Shown here: piece after piece, positions 13,201-21,808 of the stretch
Numbering within the stretch: position 1 is the first letter of the stretch
Layout of the letters: the number at the start of each line of letters is the position of its first letter
Source of the DNA: Plutella xylostella
Lineage: Eukaryota; Arthropoda; Insecta; Lepidoptera; Plutellidae
Direction: 5' to 3'
DNA: 64,000 bases
Assembly (NCBI RefSeq): GCF_932276165.1
Contig: NC_063995.1
Location: forward strand, 1,488,001-1,552,000
Translations under genes and position numbers: made by a program
The notes under the pieces: model-generated
Seen by the model: the letters and a program-made list of their open reading frames with translations, nothing else
Told to the model about the DNA's origin: nothing
The model's database searches: none

Positions 13201-16200
13201 ACGTGGCCCAGCGGCACTGCCCTCGCCGCACTGTTTACCCTGCTCCCTACTGCTCCCTGCTCGTAACAGTAACTGATGCTTGCACAGCGAGTCGATTTAT
13301 GCCATCGTTAAGCTCCTGAACTGAAGAGGGGAGTGAATTATAGGTTTAGCTGGCATTTCAGGTTTCAGGGGTTGTGTGTCTTGACCTCCGAGGGTTTTAA
13401 GTAGGTAATTGGGGGAACTCGTGACTTCCTCCTACATGTATACGTAGTACGTGCACTAGTATAGTTAGAGAGTAGGGGAGGCGTGGTGGATGTCGTTCGC
13501 GATGATTGAAACTGTCCTCCGTGCCGCGGCATAATGGCTGACATTACGACATGACCGAGCACCGATTATGCATGGACAATATAGCTATTCATGGGCTACT
13601 TTGCCTAATTTATTCTCTTGATGAACAATTTATTTTAAGCGAGTCCTGGATCGTTTGCGTCCTTTAGCGTTACAATAAGGAAGTAAAGCATAATTTTAGT
13701 TTGTTTTGGCACGTACCTGCATTTCTTATCCCGATGCCACACTGATATGTGCAGTATCTGATGATCATAGACAGCAGTGGGAAGCGGCAGCTTTAGGTGT
13801 CTTTGAAACTCGGGCTCTCTCTTCCCATAGAGCACTGAGGTCCTCTGGAATATCGACCTTTGGGACGGCAGTGTTGGGTAGTCAGGAAGACCACTGATGA
13901 CCACCTGCAAAAACATTCATTTCATTATTACTTAAACTGTACAATACATACGCTTTAGCGGGTAGTATGATTGATTAGAATATATACCTTTGCATACGCA
14001 TTGATATCATCCGTACTTCCACAGGGCCTCTGAAGATCGCGACAACGGATAACTGAAAAAGAAAAAAAAGGTTTAGTCTTACTGGCCATTCGCAAACAAA
14101 AGCAATAAAGAAAAAGGGAGGTCCGATAGGTACATCACTCACCGTGTACGTCAATGACGTCATTCCTTGTAAAGATCTCCAGGTCTATGGTTCCCTTGAG
14201 CTGGAAGCGATCAGCACTTTGCTCTAAGCGGTTGCTGGCGACGCTACTTCTCTTCTCCTCGCTGCTGCTGATGCTACCTTCCTCTGGTGAGTACGTCAGA
14301 CACCTCCTTGATGACTTGTGCTCTATGACGGGTGTGAAAGCATCTGCACTCATGAACTCATCATCTAGTTTACTGCTCTTGTTAGCGCGCTCCTCGCTAA
14401 GTTTCCCGCTAGGCCTTTTCAAGCTAGATATTGGAGTTATGGGACTGGGTATACCGTTCTCTAGAGTTAGCCCGAACATTTCTCTCGGCCTTTTGTGGTT
14501 TTCATCACAAGGGTGGTGCGATAGGACGCTGCTGTGAGATACGTTGGATTTAAATGAGGAACTCAGGCGCTTAGGTATGGAAGTTTCCTGTTCTTCGTTC
14601 TCTTCTATGTATGAAGTCATAGCATCTGTGACTGACACGTTTTGGAGTGCGGTGGCCGGACTAGGTAATCCTATTTCTAGTGTTAGTATTGATTTTGGTT
14701 CACTAGGTTTTAATTTACAACTTTCATTACTAGCGGTCGATTTTTTCCTTCGAATACACCTTTGCCTTTTTAGTCTGAGATGAGGATCAGAAATTATGGT
14801 GGAAAATAAATCAGGAGTTGACTCTGAGGTAAACTGCTCTAGGTTTCCTTTCTCTATAGATTTTGTGACGCTCATAGATTGTGATCTACTCAAATTAGTT
14901 TTGCGGTCTTTGGAGCGAAGTTTTGGCTTTGGAACAACAAATTCTGGTGTTTTTACTTCTCTTTCATTGTAACCATCCCCATCATCTAGAATCACGCAGC
15001 CTAATGGAAGTTTCTTCAAAATTCGTTCGTTGACTCGGTGAACTGGTTTGATTTTGGTAGCTTTAGGGCTGTTCGTGGGTGAAACAGAGTTATTCCTTGA
15101 TAAGTTCACATATCTTGCTTCTTTAATAATATCACCTTTAGATTGTTCAACAGAATTGACAAATACTTCATTTGTTTCTAAAGGTTCTGAAATTGGACTT
15201 TCATCTGGCCTTGTCAATATCCTTCGCTTTGTTCTAAGAATTTTGGTACTTTTTATAATATCTTCGATCATTTTATCTAATGTGATATCTCCCATTTGAG
15301 TCGTAGACACAGTCGATCCAGTTTCATTATTTATTGACTCTTTGCTCAAAATGAATTTATTTTCCATTTCAGTCGAAGCTTCTTCATCTCTGAAAGGTAT
15401 GTTGTATGGGTGCTCAATTTTTGGAAAGTATTCTGTCAGTTCTGGGTTGAACCTAGCTCGTTGTGATTTACTGTGAGTACTCATAGCACTGAATCTTAGA
15501 TCAGCTAGTTTCACAGACAAAGGTGTCATTGAAACAGGGGAACAACCTTCTCTGACCAAACTATGTGCATCTTTCTTATCAACGCTTGGTGATTTAAAAG
15601 AGCTTTCAAATTCGTTGGATTTTTTCCTCGTTCTTTTTAGAGGTCTGATATTTGTTAATATGGTTTCATTTTTATTAAAATACAATGGATTTTCTAGAAA
15701 AATGTGGTGACCAAATATTGGCAAAGTGATTATTTCACCCGCATTCTTGGGAGGTGTTACTGGTTTTTCTATACAATTAAGTATTAAATCTTCATCGTAT
15801 TCAATTTCTACAATTCCTTGGCTAGCCGTCGTGGTAGTACTGACACATTGAGCTTTGGTATGTTGCGCAAGGATTAATGAATTTCTTTGACTTATCAGCG
15901 AATGACTAATTTTATCTGACAAGTCGTTCAGAGATGGCTCTGAAGTGCTGTGAGTGAGTCTTGGAGTTGTATCTGGTGTGAACACTATTCTTCGTTCCGA
16001 CTTCGTGGTACATCCGTTACGGACTAACGAGTGGTTGAGATTATTGTTGTTACTATTCATCTCCAGTTTCCTTTTTTTCGCTTCTCTGACGCGTCTGCTG
16101 TAAGTAGGAGGTGTGGGTGGCAGATCTGGCTTGTCATATTTACAATCATTAACAAAATATAACCTATTGTCTACATTCTTGCCTGGCGTTGATGTAGGCG

Positions 16201-16516
16201 TTATATTGCTAACATCTTTCAGGGCTATTCCATCTGCTTTCTTAACGAAGCCTTCTTTGAAGTAATTTGGAGTGCTCCTAATGCTGTTAATGTTTTCTTT
16301 GTCTACATATTTGATGTTATTCTTTCTAGCTGTAGATCCTATGGAGCGTCTCTGATATCTGCTAGGTTTTTTGCTCTTCTTCACGGATGGTGCGTCCAGT
16401 GACCTTCTGATCTGCCTATTGAAGTATGGACCATTAAGCTGGTCGCTGGGGTCTGTTTCTGTATGTTTAACCTGATCATCTTGGTTCTTTTTACTGTATA
16501 CGGCCCACTTCAGCAT
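587..16516 (-). CDS. PsGEF: PsGEF-like C2-PDZ-RhoGEF-PH protein, long form, 14 exons spliced
   Basis: Predicted Rho-family guanine nucleotide exchange factor. Joining 14 exons by AG acceptors and GT donors gives a continuous frame of 5,175 nt (1,724 aa). Approximate layout: disordered, basic and Ser/Thr-Pro-rich N-terminus 1-770; C2 775-905; linker; PDZ 1024-1090; Pro/Ala linker; DH 1170-1365; PH 1385-1515; Ser/Pro-rich tail to 1724. Known for the family: PsGEF is described in Drosophila as a C2-PDZ-RhoGEF protein retained in insects and some other protostomes; it interacts genetically with Rac1 and is needed for mushroom-body axon branching. The name here rests on domain order and recall, not on a search. 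The start ATG at 16516 lies 6 nt inside the first coding exon with A at -3, so a 5' UTR exon is expected upstream, but a further coding exon cannot be excluded. Membrane-proximal actin regulation is inferred. Confidence 0.85.
1321..1474 (-). CDS. PsGEF: PsGEF exon 13 (PH domain, second half)
   Basis: Acceptor tttctttcag, donor GTAAGA, 154 nt, residues 1466-1516. It encodes IEFRLILGRPGGDSP, then TIVLRAPSIDLKAVWQSLLQ. The final helix with its single Trp is the hallmark end of a PH domain. Confidence 0.86.
1565..1775 (-). CDS. PsGEF: PsGEF exon 12 (PH domain, first half)
   Basis: Acceptor tctcttacag, donor GTAAGT, 211 nt, residues 1396-1465. It contains the PH strands IFGGELSKVEGRAIRPYWAL, LFTDLLLFATVSRDRVLFV and VALGSV. 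The pattern G-E-L-S-K ... W-A-L-L-F-T-D-L-L-L-F is typical of PH domains that follow DH domains. Confidence 0.88.
1899..2012 (-). CDS. PsGEF: PsGEF exon 11 (DH-PH junction)
   Basis: Acceptor cgttattccag, donor GTCAGT, 114 nt, phase 0, residues 1358-1395. It encodes HAYQDVTAGSGLMG and then SVADLESRLVFTRCK, the end of the last DH helix and the entry into the PH domain. Confidence 0.82.
2311..2529 (-). CDS. PsGEF: PsGEF exon 10 (RhoGEF domain, last conserved region)
   Basis: Acceptor gatgtcatccag, donor GTTGGT, 219 nt, phase 0, residues 1285-1357. It contains SGAFSRFCTSPPIPRRRPDI followed by TSLVHKPLEQFRELLRLM, equivalent to the conserved L-x-x-P-x-Q-R-x-x-x-Y-x-L-L-L helix of DH domains. The QR-x-PRY core is replaced by EQFRE, a divergence worth noting for nucleotide-exchange activity. 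Confidence 0.86.
2530..3370 (-). other. PsGEF intron 9
   Basis: Intron between the middle and last DH exons. It has a short (TAA)n run near 2638 and otherwise unique AT-rich sequence. Nothing else is recognised. Confidence 0.7.
3371..3529 (-). CDS. PsGEF: PsGEF exon 9 (RhoGEF domain, middle)
   Basis: Acceptor gttgacaccag, donor GTAAGT, 159 nt, phase 0, residues 1232-1284. It contains ILRLTEDILEAVVQEESEF, then VAVYLQKTPLFLSLYKKYC and LKRADCVL. This is the DH pattern of a helix followed by P-x-F-x-x-Y-x-x-Y-C. Confidence 0.88.
3530..3959 (-). other. PsGEF intron 8
   Basis: Intron of 430 bp with a TGATGA microsatellite near 3562-3580 and no coding signal. Confidence 0.7.
3960..4148 (-). CDS. 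PsGEF: PsGEF exon 8 (RhoGEF domain, first conserved region)
   Basis: Acceptor catccctgcag, donor GTGGGT, 189 nt, phase 0 at both ends, residues 1169-1231. It encodes DARRRALMAVVAREQHYATT, then LQFGMIRFVSPL and NDHQLLFQNIEE, the first helices of a DH domain, which contact Switch I of the GTPase. Confidence 0.88.
4700..4945 (-). repeat. Interspersed repeat, same family as 43,600-43,845
   Basis: The reverse complement shares the order of blocks seen at 43.6 kb: a TCTGA-rich block, cccgacaactctctcagcac, a ggtggactag-like block, then an aaggaga-like block before the end. I recall this type as a common lepidopteran interspersed repeat, but its class (LINE tail or SINE) is not determined. Confidence 0.6.
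5330..5335 (-). promoter_or_regulatory. Candidate poly(A) signal for the short PsGEF transcript
   Basis: AATAAA on the minus strand, about 1,040 nt after the alternative stop at 6373. There is no direct evidence of use, and such hexamers are frequent in AT-rich DNA. Confidence 0.25.
6373..6646 (-). CDS. PsGEF: PsGEF alternative terminal exon giving a short C2-PDZ form
   Basis: If exon 7 is not spliced, the frame runs seven codons further (VGNGIIV) to TGA at 6373-6375. The product would have 1,175 residues, with C2 and PDZ but no RhoGEF or PH. Drosophila PsGEF is known to produce such a short form by alternative splicing. The weak donor at 6397 makes intron retention plausible. A possible poly(A) signal (AATAAA on the minus strand) sits at 5330-5335, about 1 kb downstream. 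This isoform is an inference from sequence and from the family. Confidence 0.45.
6397..6646 (-). CDS. PsGEF: PsGEF exon 7 (Pro/Ala-rich linker before RhoGEF)
   Basis: The acceptor tcttattccag at 6646 is clear. The exon encodes SAGPVLNLETFRRVPYNG, then about 40 residues of Pro, Ala, Ser and Arg from extremely GC-rich DNA, then a basic segment SLDRRKLHLPQVTFSKE. The donor at 6397 (GAG|GTCGGT) is the only one that keeps frame with exon 8 but is a weak match. A better donor (G|GTAACG) lies 4 nt downstream and would shift frame. The 3' boundary is therefore less sure than the others. Confidence 0.7.
6768..6953 (-). CDS. PsGEF: PsGEF exon 6 (PDZ domain)
   Basis: Acceptor cctccccag, donor GTGAGT, 186 nt, residues 1023-1084. 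It carries almost the whole PDZ domain: the carboxylate loop GGFGFTV, then RVERLAPGGAAERAGLKIGD, YIVFVNNKNV and the helix EEIRNLIK. GFGF in the loop and the PGGAAERAGL segment are hallmark PDZ features. It probably binds C-terminal peptides; the partner is unknown. Confidence 0.9.
7195..7384 (-). CDS. PsGEF: PsGEF exon 5 (C2-PDZ linker)
   Basis: Acceptor tcgattccag, donor GTAAGG, 190 nt, residues 960-1022. It encodes a linker with HLFLRYLELDPPDD and a basic end TPFTTTKK. No domain is recognised. Phases 1 in and 2 out match the neighbouring exons. Confidence 0.8.
7679..7929 (-). CDS. PsGEF: PsGEF exon 4 (end of C2 and linker)
   Basis: Acceptor ttgtcaacag, donor GTATGC, 251 nt, residues 876-959. 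The first 30 residues (RSEFLGCVSFPLKDAVKG, then SGTYFLQSQ) close the C2 domain. A short tandem GQEAR repeat and a polar linker follow. Intron 3, just upstream, is 5.8 kb, the longest in the gene within this window. Confidence 0.85.
9387..9674 (-). CDS. Unrecognised GC-rich ORF inside PsGEF intron 3
   Basis: The 95-residue ORF has a likely start at Met1 or Met9 (MSFVSQTVAGLSQ). It is Arg/Pro/Ala-rich and has a duplicated RKNSLP motif 17 residues apart, ending PSVRDSPPILEEE. GC content is far above the surrounding intron and similar to PsGEF 3' exons. The stop is 11 nt before a strong GTAAGT donor, and a possible acceptor (ggtag) lies just before Met9 but in the wrong phase to follow exon 3. 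It could be an alternative terminal or first exon, an upstream ORF in a 5' UTR, or a GC-rich chance ORF. No function is assigned. Confidence 0.35.
   Translation of the reverse strand: MYFHNSVGMSFVSQTVAGLSQARAREPPAPPRQHCAHQHAQRQLGAQLSRKNSLPEWDPPEPRARKNSLPADILDRVTGSGSPSVRDSPPILEEE
10568..10793. mobile_element. Old hAT-like MITE with TAGTGTTG ends and a TATCGATA site
   Basis: The left end ctagtgttgcc, followed by ATCGATAG, is mirrored at the right by CGATCTTTTGGCAACACTAG. The same end sequence recurs at 49.3 and 50.4 kb. No clear target duplication remains. Assignment to hAT is tentative. Confidence 0.4.
13717..13904 (-). CDS. PsGEF: PsGEF exon 3 (C2 domain core)
   Basis: Acceptor tgtttttgcag, donor GTACGT, 188 nt, residues 814-875. 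It includes LYGKREPEFQRHL and VYDHQILHISVWHRDKKC, the conserved C2 strands around the N-P-x-F/E-F-x-like and I-S-V-W-x-R-D motifs. It ends in phase 2 (AG|) and joins exon 4 to read RSEFLGCVSFPL, the standard C2 F-L-G motif. Confidence 0.87.
13988..14052 (-). CDS. PsGEF: PsGEF exon 2 (C2 domain)
   Basis: This 65-nt exon has acceptor tttttcag and donor GTATAT. The codon split across intron 1 reads G|TT (Val). It encodes VIRCRDLQRPCGSTDDINAY-AK, residues 792-813, a typical C2 segment (strand 2, acidic loop, strand 3). It is too short to be found as an ORF and is supported by phase continuity on both sides. Confidence 0.85.
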
Positions 16517-16522
16517 TGTGAT
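14143..16522 (-). CDS. PsGEF: PsGEF exon 1: large disordered N-terminal exon and start of C2
   Basis: An acceptor (ttctttccag) precedes 16522 and a GTGAGT donor follows 14143. Coding starts at ATG 16516 and gives 791 residues plus one base. The protein is low-complexity, rich in Ser, Thr, Lys and Pro, with many S/TP sites, basic clusters such as KKRK, and a KEN triplet near residue 72. Two short motifs occur twice: LVRxGC (about residues 160 and 317) and LTLExGxPSPxT (about 610 and 680). The last residues, GTIDLEIFTRNDVIDVH, form the first beta strands of the C2 domain completed by exons 2-4. No other fold is recognised in this exon. Confidence 0.85.
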
Positions 16523-19500
16523 CTGGAAAGAAGAAAATACATAATTCAATTTTATTTTATTTAAGACTCATTCTCTGATATTTTAATGGTGGTACAAACA
16601 ATGTCAAGCACAACAACTACCACTGACAACTGCGTATCATACCGTTAGTGCTATTTTGAGTTCGCGTTATGTATGCACACGTATCTATATGCAAATTCTA
16701 TTTCACACTTGATCGACAAATGGAGACGTGAAATTCTCATATTACTTCGTGACAAAACATGACTGCTGACATCGTTATACGCTAGTCGTAACGGTCCCGA
16801 TGGTACTGCTAGCATAAATAAGCTATTTGGATTAAAATAGTACGGGTATTAGGTATACTTCAAAAAATTGTGTTATCATGATTTTACTTCCCACCATAGT
16901 TTTTAGCATGAGGGATCGAGGCTGAGGTCCAAGCATGATGGCGTCTCTCCTTGAACGGTTATACATATTATATCCAGCAATGTATTAGGTGTTATAATGA
17001 AGACGGCGATGACATAGATAAACTTTTGTCTTTTTACCATTTACTTACCTAAAATTTAATATTATCTGATAGGTACTCTACATATATTTAATACTTATAA
17101 TTATGCTGTTATTATCATGTCTGTTGTTTCCATGCCATTTTTTTGGCAGCCTATGGTTTTGCATATTGCCGGTACCACATTTTGCGGTTATGATCATCAA
17201 TTGGCTCTGGTTTGGTTTGTTCCAAATTCAAAGTAGGTTATAATAGCCGTTACGTTTATATCGTGCGTTCATCATAGAATATGCATAACTAGGCTAGTCG
17301 GTTTGAATATGAGAGTTAGGCCTATAATTATGTATGTAGGTACGGCAGAGGACCGAGGACACTTAATTGAATGTATTTTAGATTTAGACCTGAGAATCTA
17401 AATTATTTAGAAATGCTATTTATTGTATAGTTAGGCAAGTATACATAGCTCCAGCTAGCACGGTACACGCACCGAATTGTCTTTGAATAATTCATAAATC
17501 GACCACCTGCCTTAACCGACAAACGCACAACATTTGGTAACGCTGCCATAGCTACTGCTACTGTTCACTAAAAAGTACATATTTATGAGTATAAATCCAA
17601 AAATAGACATAATGCTAACCTATTGCTTGCTTGGTGTCAATAAAATATGAATACCTAGGTAGATCCTCAAGACAATTTCAGTAGGAACTATATGATGGAA
17701 TTTTATGACCTTTTTCTCATGTTAGTATTATGTATAGACTGCGTATGACTTATGTGTGGACTCTCTTTTCGCCAGAATAAGGACAATAAATGTGTAAACG
17801 GACGATCAATAAAACAAAAGCACGCAAAAAGGATACGCTCTCAGACGCCGGCATCTTACTGGCCGGCTATGCAGCAGAAAAGAAGAAAAAACTGCAATAC
17901 CGGGTCACCTTGAATAGGGATTGAACGAAATAATATCTAAACTCGATTTATAACAGCCAGTATTAATAAATTTAAAATTAAATACTGTTCTTTCTACGCA
18001 ACGTCATCAAAACGTAAATTTCCTAATTCCATTATTCCCCAATCAGCCTCTAATAGGAAACTAATGAATCATAAAAGACCTTTATTGGCGCACAAACAAT
18101 AACATAGCCTATTCATATTGAGATATGAAATTGTTCTTAAATTTCCGACTCAGCAGCGGTCTTTGTCACTCGGCAAAACGGTTCGCAGCGGAGCTCGCAG
18201 TAATTCATATTTCTCGTACCAAATTGACTGTATAATTAGAAACTCGGGTAGTATTCAGACTATTCAGAGAGCCGGGCTCAGCCGCATGCTGTGCTCTGAA
18301 ACCAGTGTCGAGCAACACAAAACCAGACCCTGGCGAATTCGCGAACTAATTCTATACCGCAAAAACAGGGCGGGCTTCCATTCTTCTCGCCCTCCGTCTT
18401 TCAACTTCACTAAATTACTATTGAATTTAAGATTTCTTCTGGAGCATTTTTTAATAGTAAATGCACGTCTGGAGTCGGGACGTGGGGTCAGGAACAAATA
18501 AGTTTCGTATCTCAACGGCGGCGGCTGAATGGAGCGGAACACGTTTCCAAACGTATATTCCAACTTCAAATTTGATTTTTGATGTTCTAAATTGTGATAC
18601 ATCGAAGCGCACTGTGAGATCTTAGCTCGCGATCGCGGCCTGCACAATACCGGTCATTCAATACACACAAACAGAAAAGATATCATGCCAAAACATTCGG
18701 ATTAAGGACCAGCTGATTCTTTAACTTAACAAACAAAAGAATACGTAAACTCTAACCCCCTTATTACCCCCACTATGTGAGGCTACGCACACAGCTGCAC
18801 GCACGCCCCCTCTCGGCGCTAAATGCCTCCAATTATATCAATAAATAATTACACTTTGCCTGCGCGTACGCATGTCAGCGGTGACGTGTAGCGCCGTGGC
18901 TCTTGTTTTAATTGTGTTGAAAATAAACAACGTCAATATGTAATGATGATAACGATGAACCACGCGCGTGCGCACAGCAGATGATGGACAGAGCTGGTGG
19001 TTGTGATGATAACACCTGACTCACTCATCTTATAGTAATTATCTTGGAAGGATTAGTCTGTAAAAAAGTTACCTAATTGTAGAGGCTGAGAAATGGGTAG
19101 AAAAGGCAGGAATTCGCACCTTTAATTATGAATTAAAGTACTCACAGTACTTTTTAAAAGTGACTTATCAGATGAAATAGTTTAAGCGACACCGATTTAT
19201 TGTCAGGAATACGTATTGAAGGAATTTGTCAGCACTAAAAAGTAAAAGTGTATTTCATACTCTTCAAAACTTTCACATGAAACTTATCTACCCTTATTAA
19301 CCCCTTTAGGGGACAAAGTTGAAGTACGGATTCAAAAACTTCAATCATTTTATAAATGTTCATTTTTATCAACCTGGTGCCTCCACTTTGGGTGTGGAAA
19401 ACTATGGACCGCATCCAGTCGGTGTAATGCTATAACATTGAATCCTTAATATCTACATTATAGTTATTCAGTTATAGCAAGCCTTTACACTGTACAGCTG

Positions 19501-21740
19501 ACCTACGGGCGTGTGTTTGCACTGGCCATGTGATGGGCCTCTGAAAGGTGCGTGCAAGGTGACGCGAGCGCCCCCGCTCGGTTTGATAACGAAACATATG
19601 TTTTCGATAACAGCGCCCTGTGATTCGCCGGTTAAGATAGTTTTTTAGACTGTCGGTCAGTGTTTGTCCCACGGATTATCCAGACATTGTTAAACAGGCT
19701 TTATATTTATAATTTCAAAGGATTTGATAGATTATCAAAAAACGTAATATCCTATAATTTTCTATAAGTGGAAACAGTCAAAATATGTCGCGGGTCAGTA
19801 ACCTCCGACCACCTTGTATCTATGCCCTCGGCACAATATGCCACAGTGTCTTATCTATTCTAATTAATCTATGAAACCTACCACTGCTCTACCATATGGG
19901 GTCTAGCACCATGTAACTATTTAGTGCGGTATTAAAAACCACCACAGTTTACATTGCCGTATTTTTATGATCAAATTTGATGATAGGAACAGCTAAAGCC
20001 CGAAAGCAGCGATGTAAATGAAATTCAAGCTAGTGCGCTCGTGTTTTTGCTAGATACTAATTTTATTATTACGTGTATTTTGATAGTTCTAATTAGTGTA
20101 GGATCGTCGCTAAACTACCCTTGAAATGAGTGCGGTATTTTATAAGAATGTGGGAATTTTGTTAATTAGTTTTGGTGTTGCCTTCGGTTTGCCAGTTATC
20201 TTTAAGTTTTTATGGAAGGGCTAGCTTAATATCGAAGGTGTTTGTCAAAAGCATTTGCGAAAGGGATAGAGTTACAATACATATCGGAAAGCAAAATGTC
20301 TTCTTCAACAAAAGTATACTTATACCCTATAGGGACCCCTCACCTTTGCCTTAAATTGAAAATCATTGTTACGGCCAACAATAGGAACATCTACCTTTAG
20401 GTATACGATTTAAAATGGAGTAGGTAACAATAATTATAAATTGTTACACAATCTGGCTGAGACAGCTTCGCCGGCATTGTTGCATCTGATCGAGAAACCA
20501 TTGTGAGGATTTAAGGAAGTGTGCGAAATTTTACCGAAAGGAGGTTGACAATGCAGATGCGCCCTTCGTCTTATTTTTTTTCCAAAGGTCATAGAGCGCT
20601 CTAGTTTTTTTTACGGCAAAGACCTTCATGTATATGCATGTATAGTGCCGTATGATTTATTTTTGACAACAATGTGTTTGGGAAGCGGCTTGTGGGAAAT
20701 TTACGATGCAATTTAAAAGGGGCCGGCGGCATTGAAGAGAAAATAAATAATACGGCTGATTGAAGAATGTATTGAGATTGTAATGTATCGGTGTCTTGGC
20801 TGTTTGAGAGCTTCCGTTGCCTGATGATGATCTGATTGTATCGAATTGAAAGTTGTTAACGTTTCATTCAATATGCCAGATGTGGAATATGTCTTTGTCT
20901 TTGTCGTCGTGAGTCCCTAAAATGACTTTGAACTCAGGTCTGTCGCAGTATGGACAAAATTGGTAGATGAGAGTGCTGTGTGCCCTTATGTACCTCGTTT
21001 GAGCTAAGATAATTCGTGTGACGTTAGGTAGACGTTGTGAGTTTTACGGAGAAAGTTAAGTAAGTTATACATAAATGTTACATAAATATCTTACAATTAT
21101 TATTACAAATGATTTGTTTTACCAAAAATATAATTATCCCACATACATTAAGTACCTAAATAATAAACCCAGATTGTATTTGATTTTCATAACCACTGCT
21201 TACTCCTTTGCCCGCTTACCACTTATCTGAATCGTAAACTCGAATGACCGAGGAAAATAATAAAGTCAAACTTCATGATAGAGCCGTTAAATTTTTATAA
21301 CCAATTTCTGTACTCATAAAGTCCCCGCAAGTAGGAAGGTGATGTAGAAAAAACTTGCTTTCTTGCTAGAACCCCTTCACAATAGAACGATAGTATATTG
21401 TTATCGGAACGTACCTCTACGAAGTATAACACTCGTTCTTCAATTATTTATTACTTGCAAAAAAAGTAGTTCGAACTCAGAATTTACTTCTATTGTTGCC
21501 GCCAACCGTTCGATGAAGTTAAAAAAACAAGAACACGTTTTTAAAAAAGGAACGCTGTCATGTGATTTTTAAATGTCATTCATTTACTTTGACTGGCTGG
21601 TTTAGTTACTTTTTTTACCGATTAGGTATGGCCTGTGTGAAGTTTATTTTGCAATGAATAGGTTTAAAAATAACAATGAATGTTTACTAAGGTTAAGTTA
21701 TGATGGGATTGACATGGTCGCATATGTGTACCAAAATCCC
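16523..21740. other. Region upstream of PsGEF, no supported gene
   Basis: It begins with the intron before the first coding exon, so a 5' UTR exon and promoter of PsGEF are expected here or further upstream. GC-enriched, CpG-containing blocks at about 18,150-18,660, 18,780-19,010 and 19,500-19,680 are candidates. No donor fit well enough to call an exon. The ORFs on both strands near 18.1-18.6 kb show no protein similarity that I recognise. Confidence 0.4.
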
Positions 21741-21781
21741 TAAAAATTAATAAAGATTTAAAAAAAAAAAAAAAAAAAAAC
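21740..21781 (+). repeat. Poly(A) tract preceded by AATAAA
   Basis: TTAATAAAG is followed about 6 nt later by an A-run of about 20. This looks like the 3' end of a retroposed sequence whose body (roughly 21,600-21,740) I cannot classify. No target duplication was found. Confidence 0.4.
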
Positions 21782-21808
21782 AATGCTGACCTTTTACAGC
21801 CGTTACTA

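Larger units (their letters stand above)
7930..13716 (-). other. PsGEF intron 3, 5.8 kb
   Basis: The intron interrupts the C2 domain. It contains GC-rich islands near 8,500-8,800, 9,200-9,620 and 13,070-13,140, a GC-rich ORF at 9387-9674, an old inverted-terminal element at 10,568-10,793, and a 10-bp-stem hairpin at about 10,966-10,995 (CGGTGACAAA and its complement). The rest is AT-rich with no recognised feature. Confidence 0.7.

Noticed and set aside
15048..15299. Plus-strand ORF of 83 residues with hydrophobic stretches
   Set aside because: Antisense of the PsGEF N-terminal exon, which is continuous for 791 codons.
18118..18647. Two 127-residue ORFs on opposite strands
   Set aside because: No recognisable domain, no splice context and no start preference; more likely CpG-containing noncoding or 5' UTR DNA.
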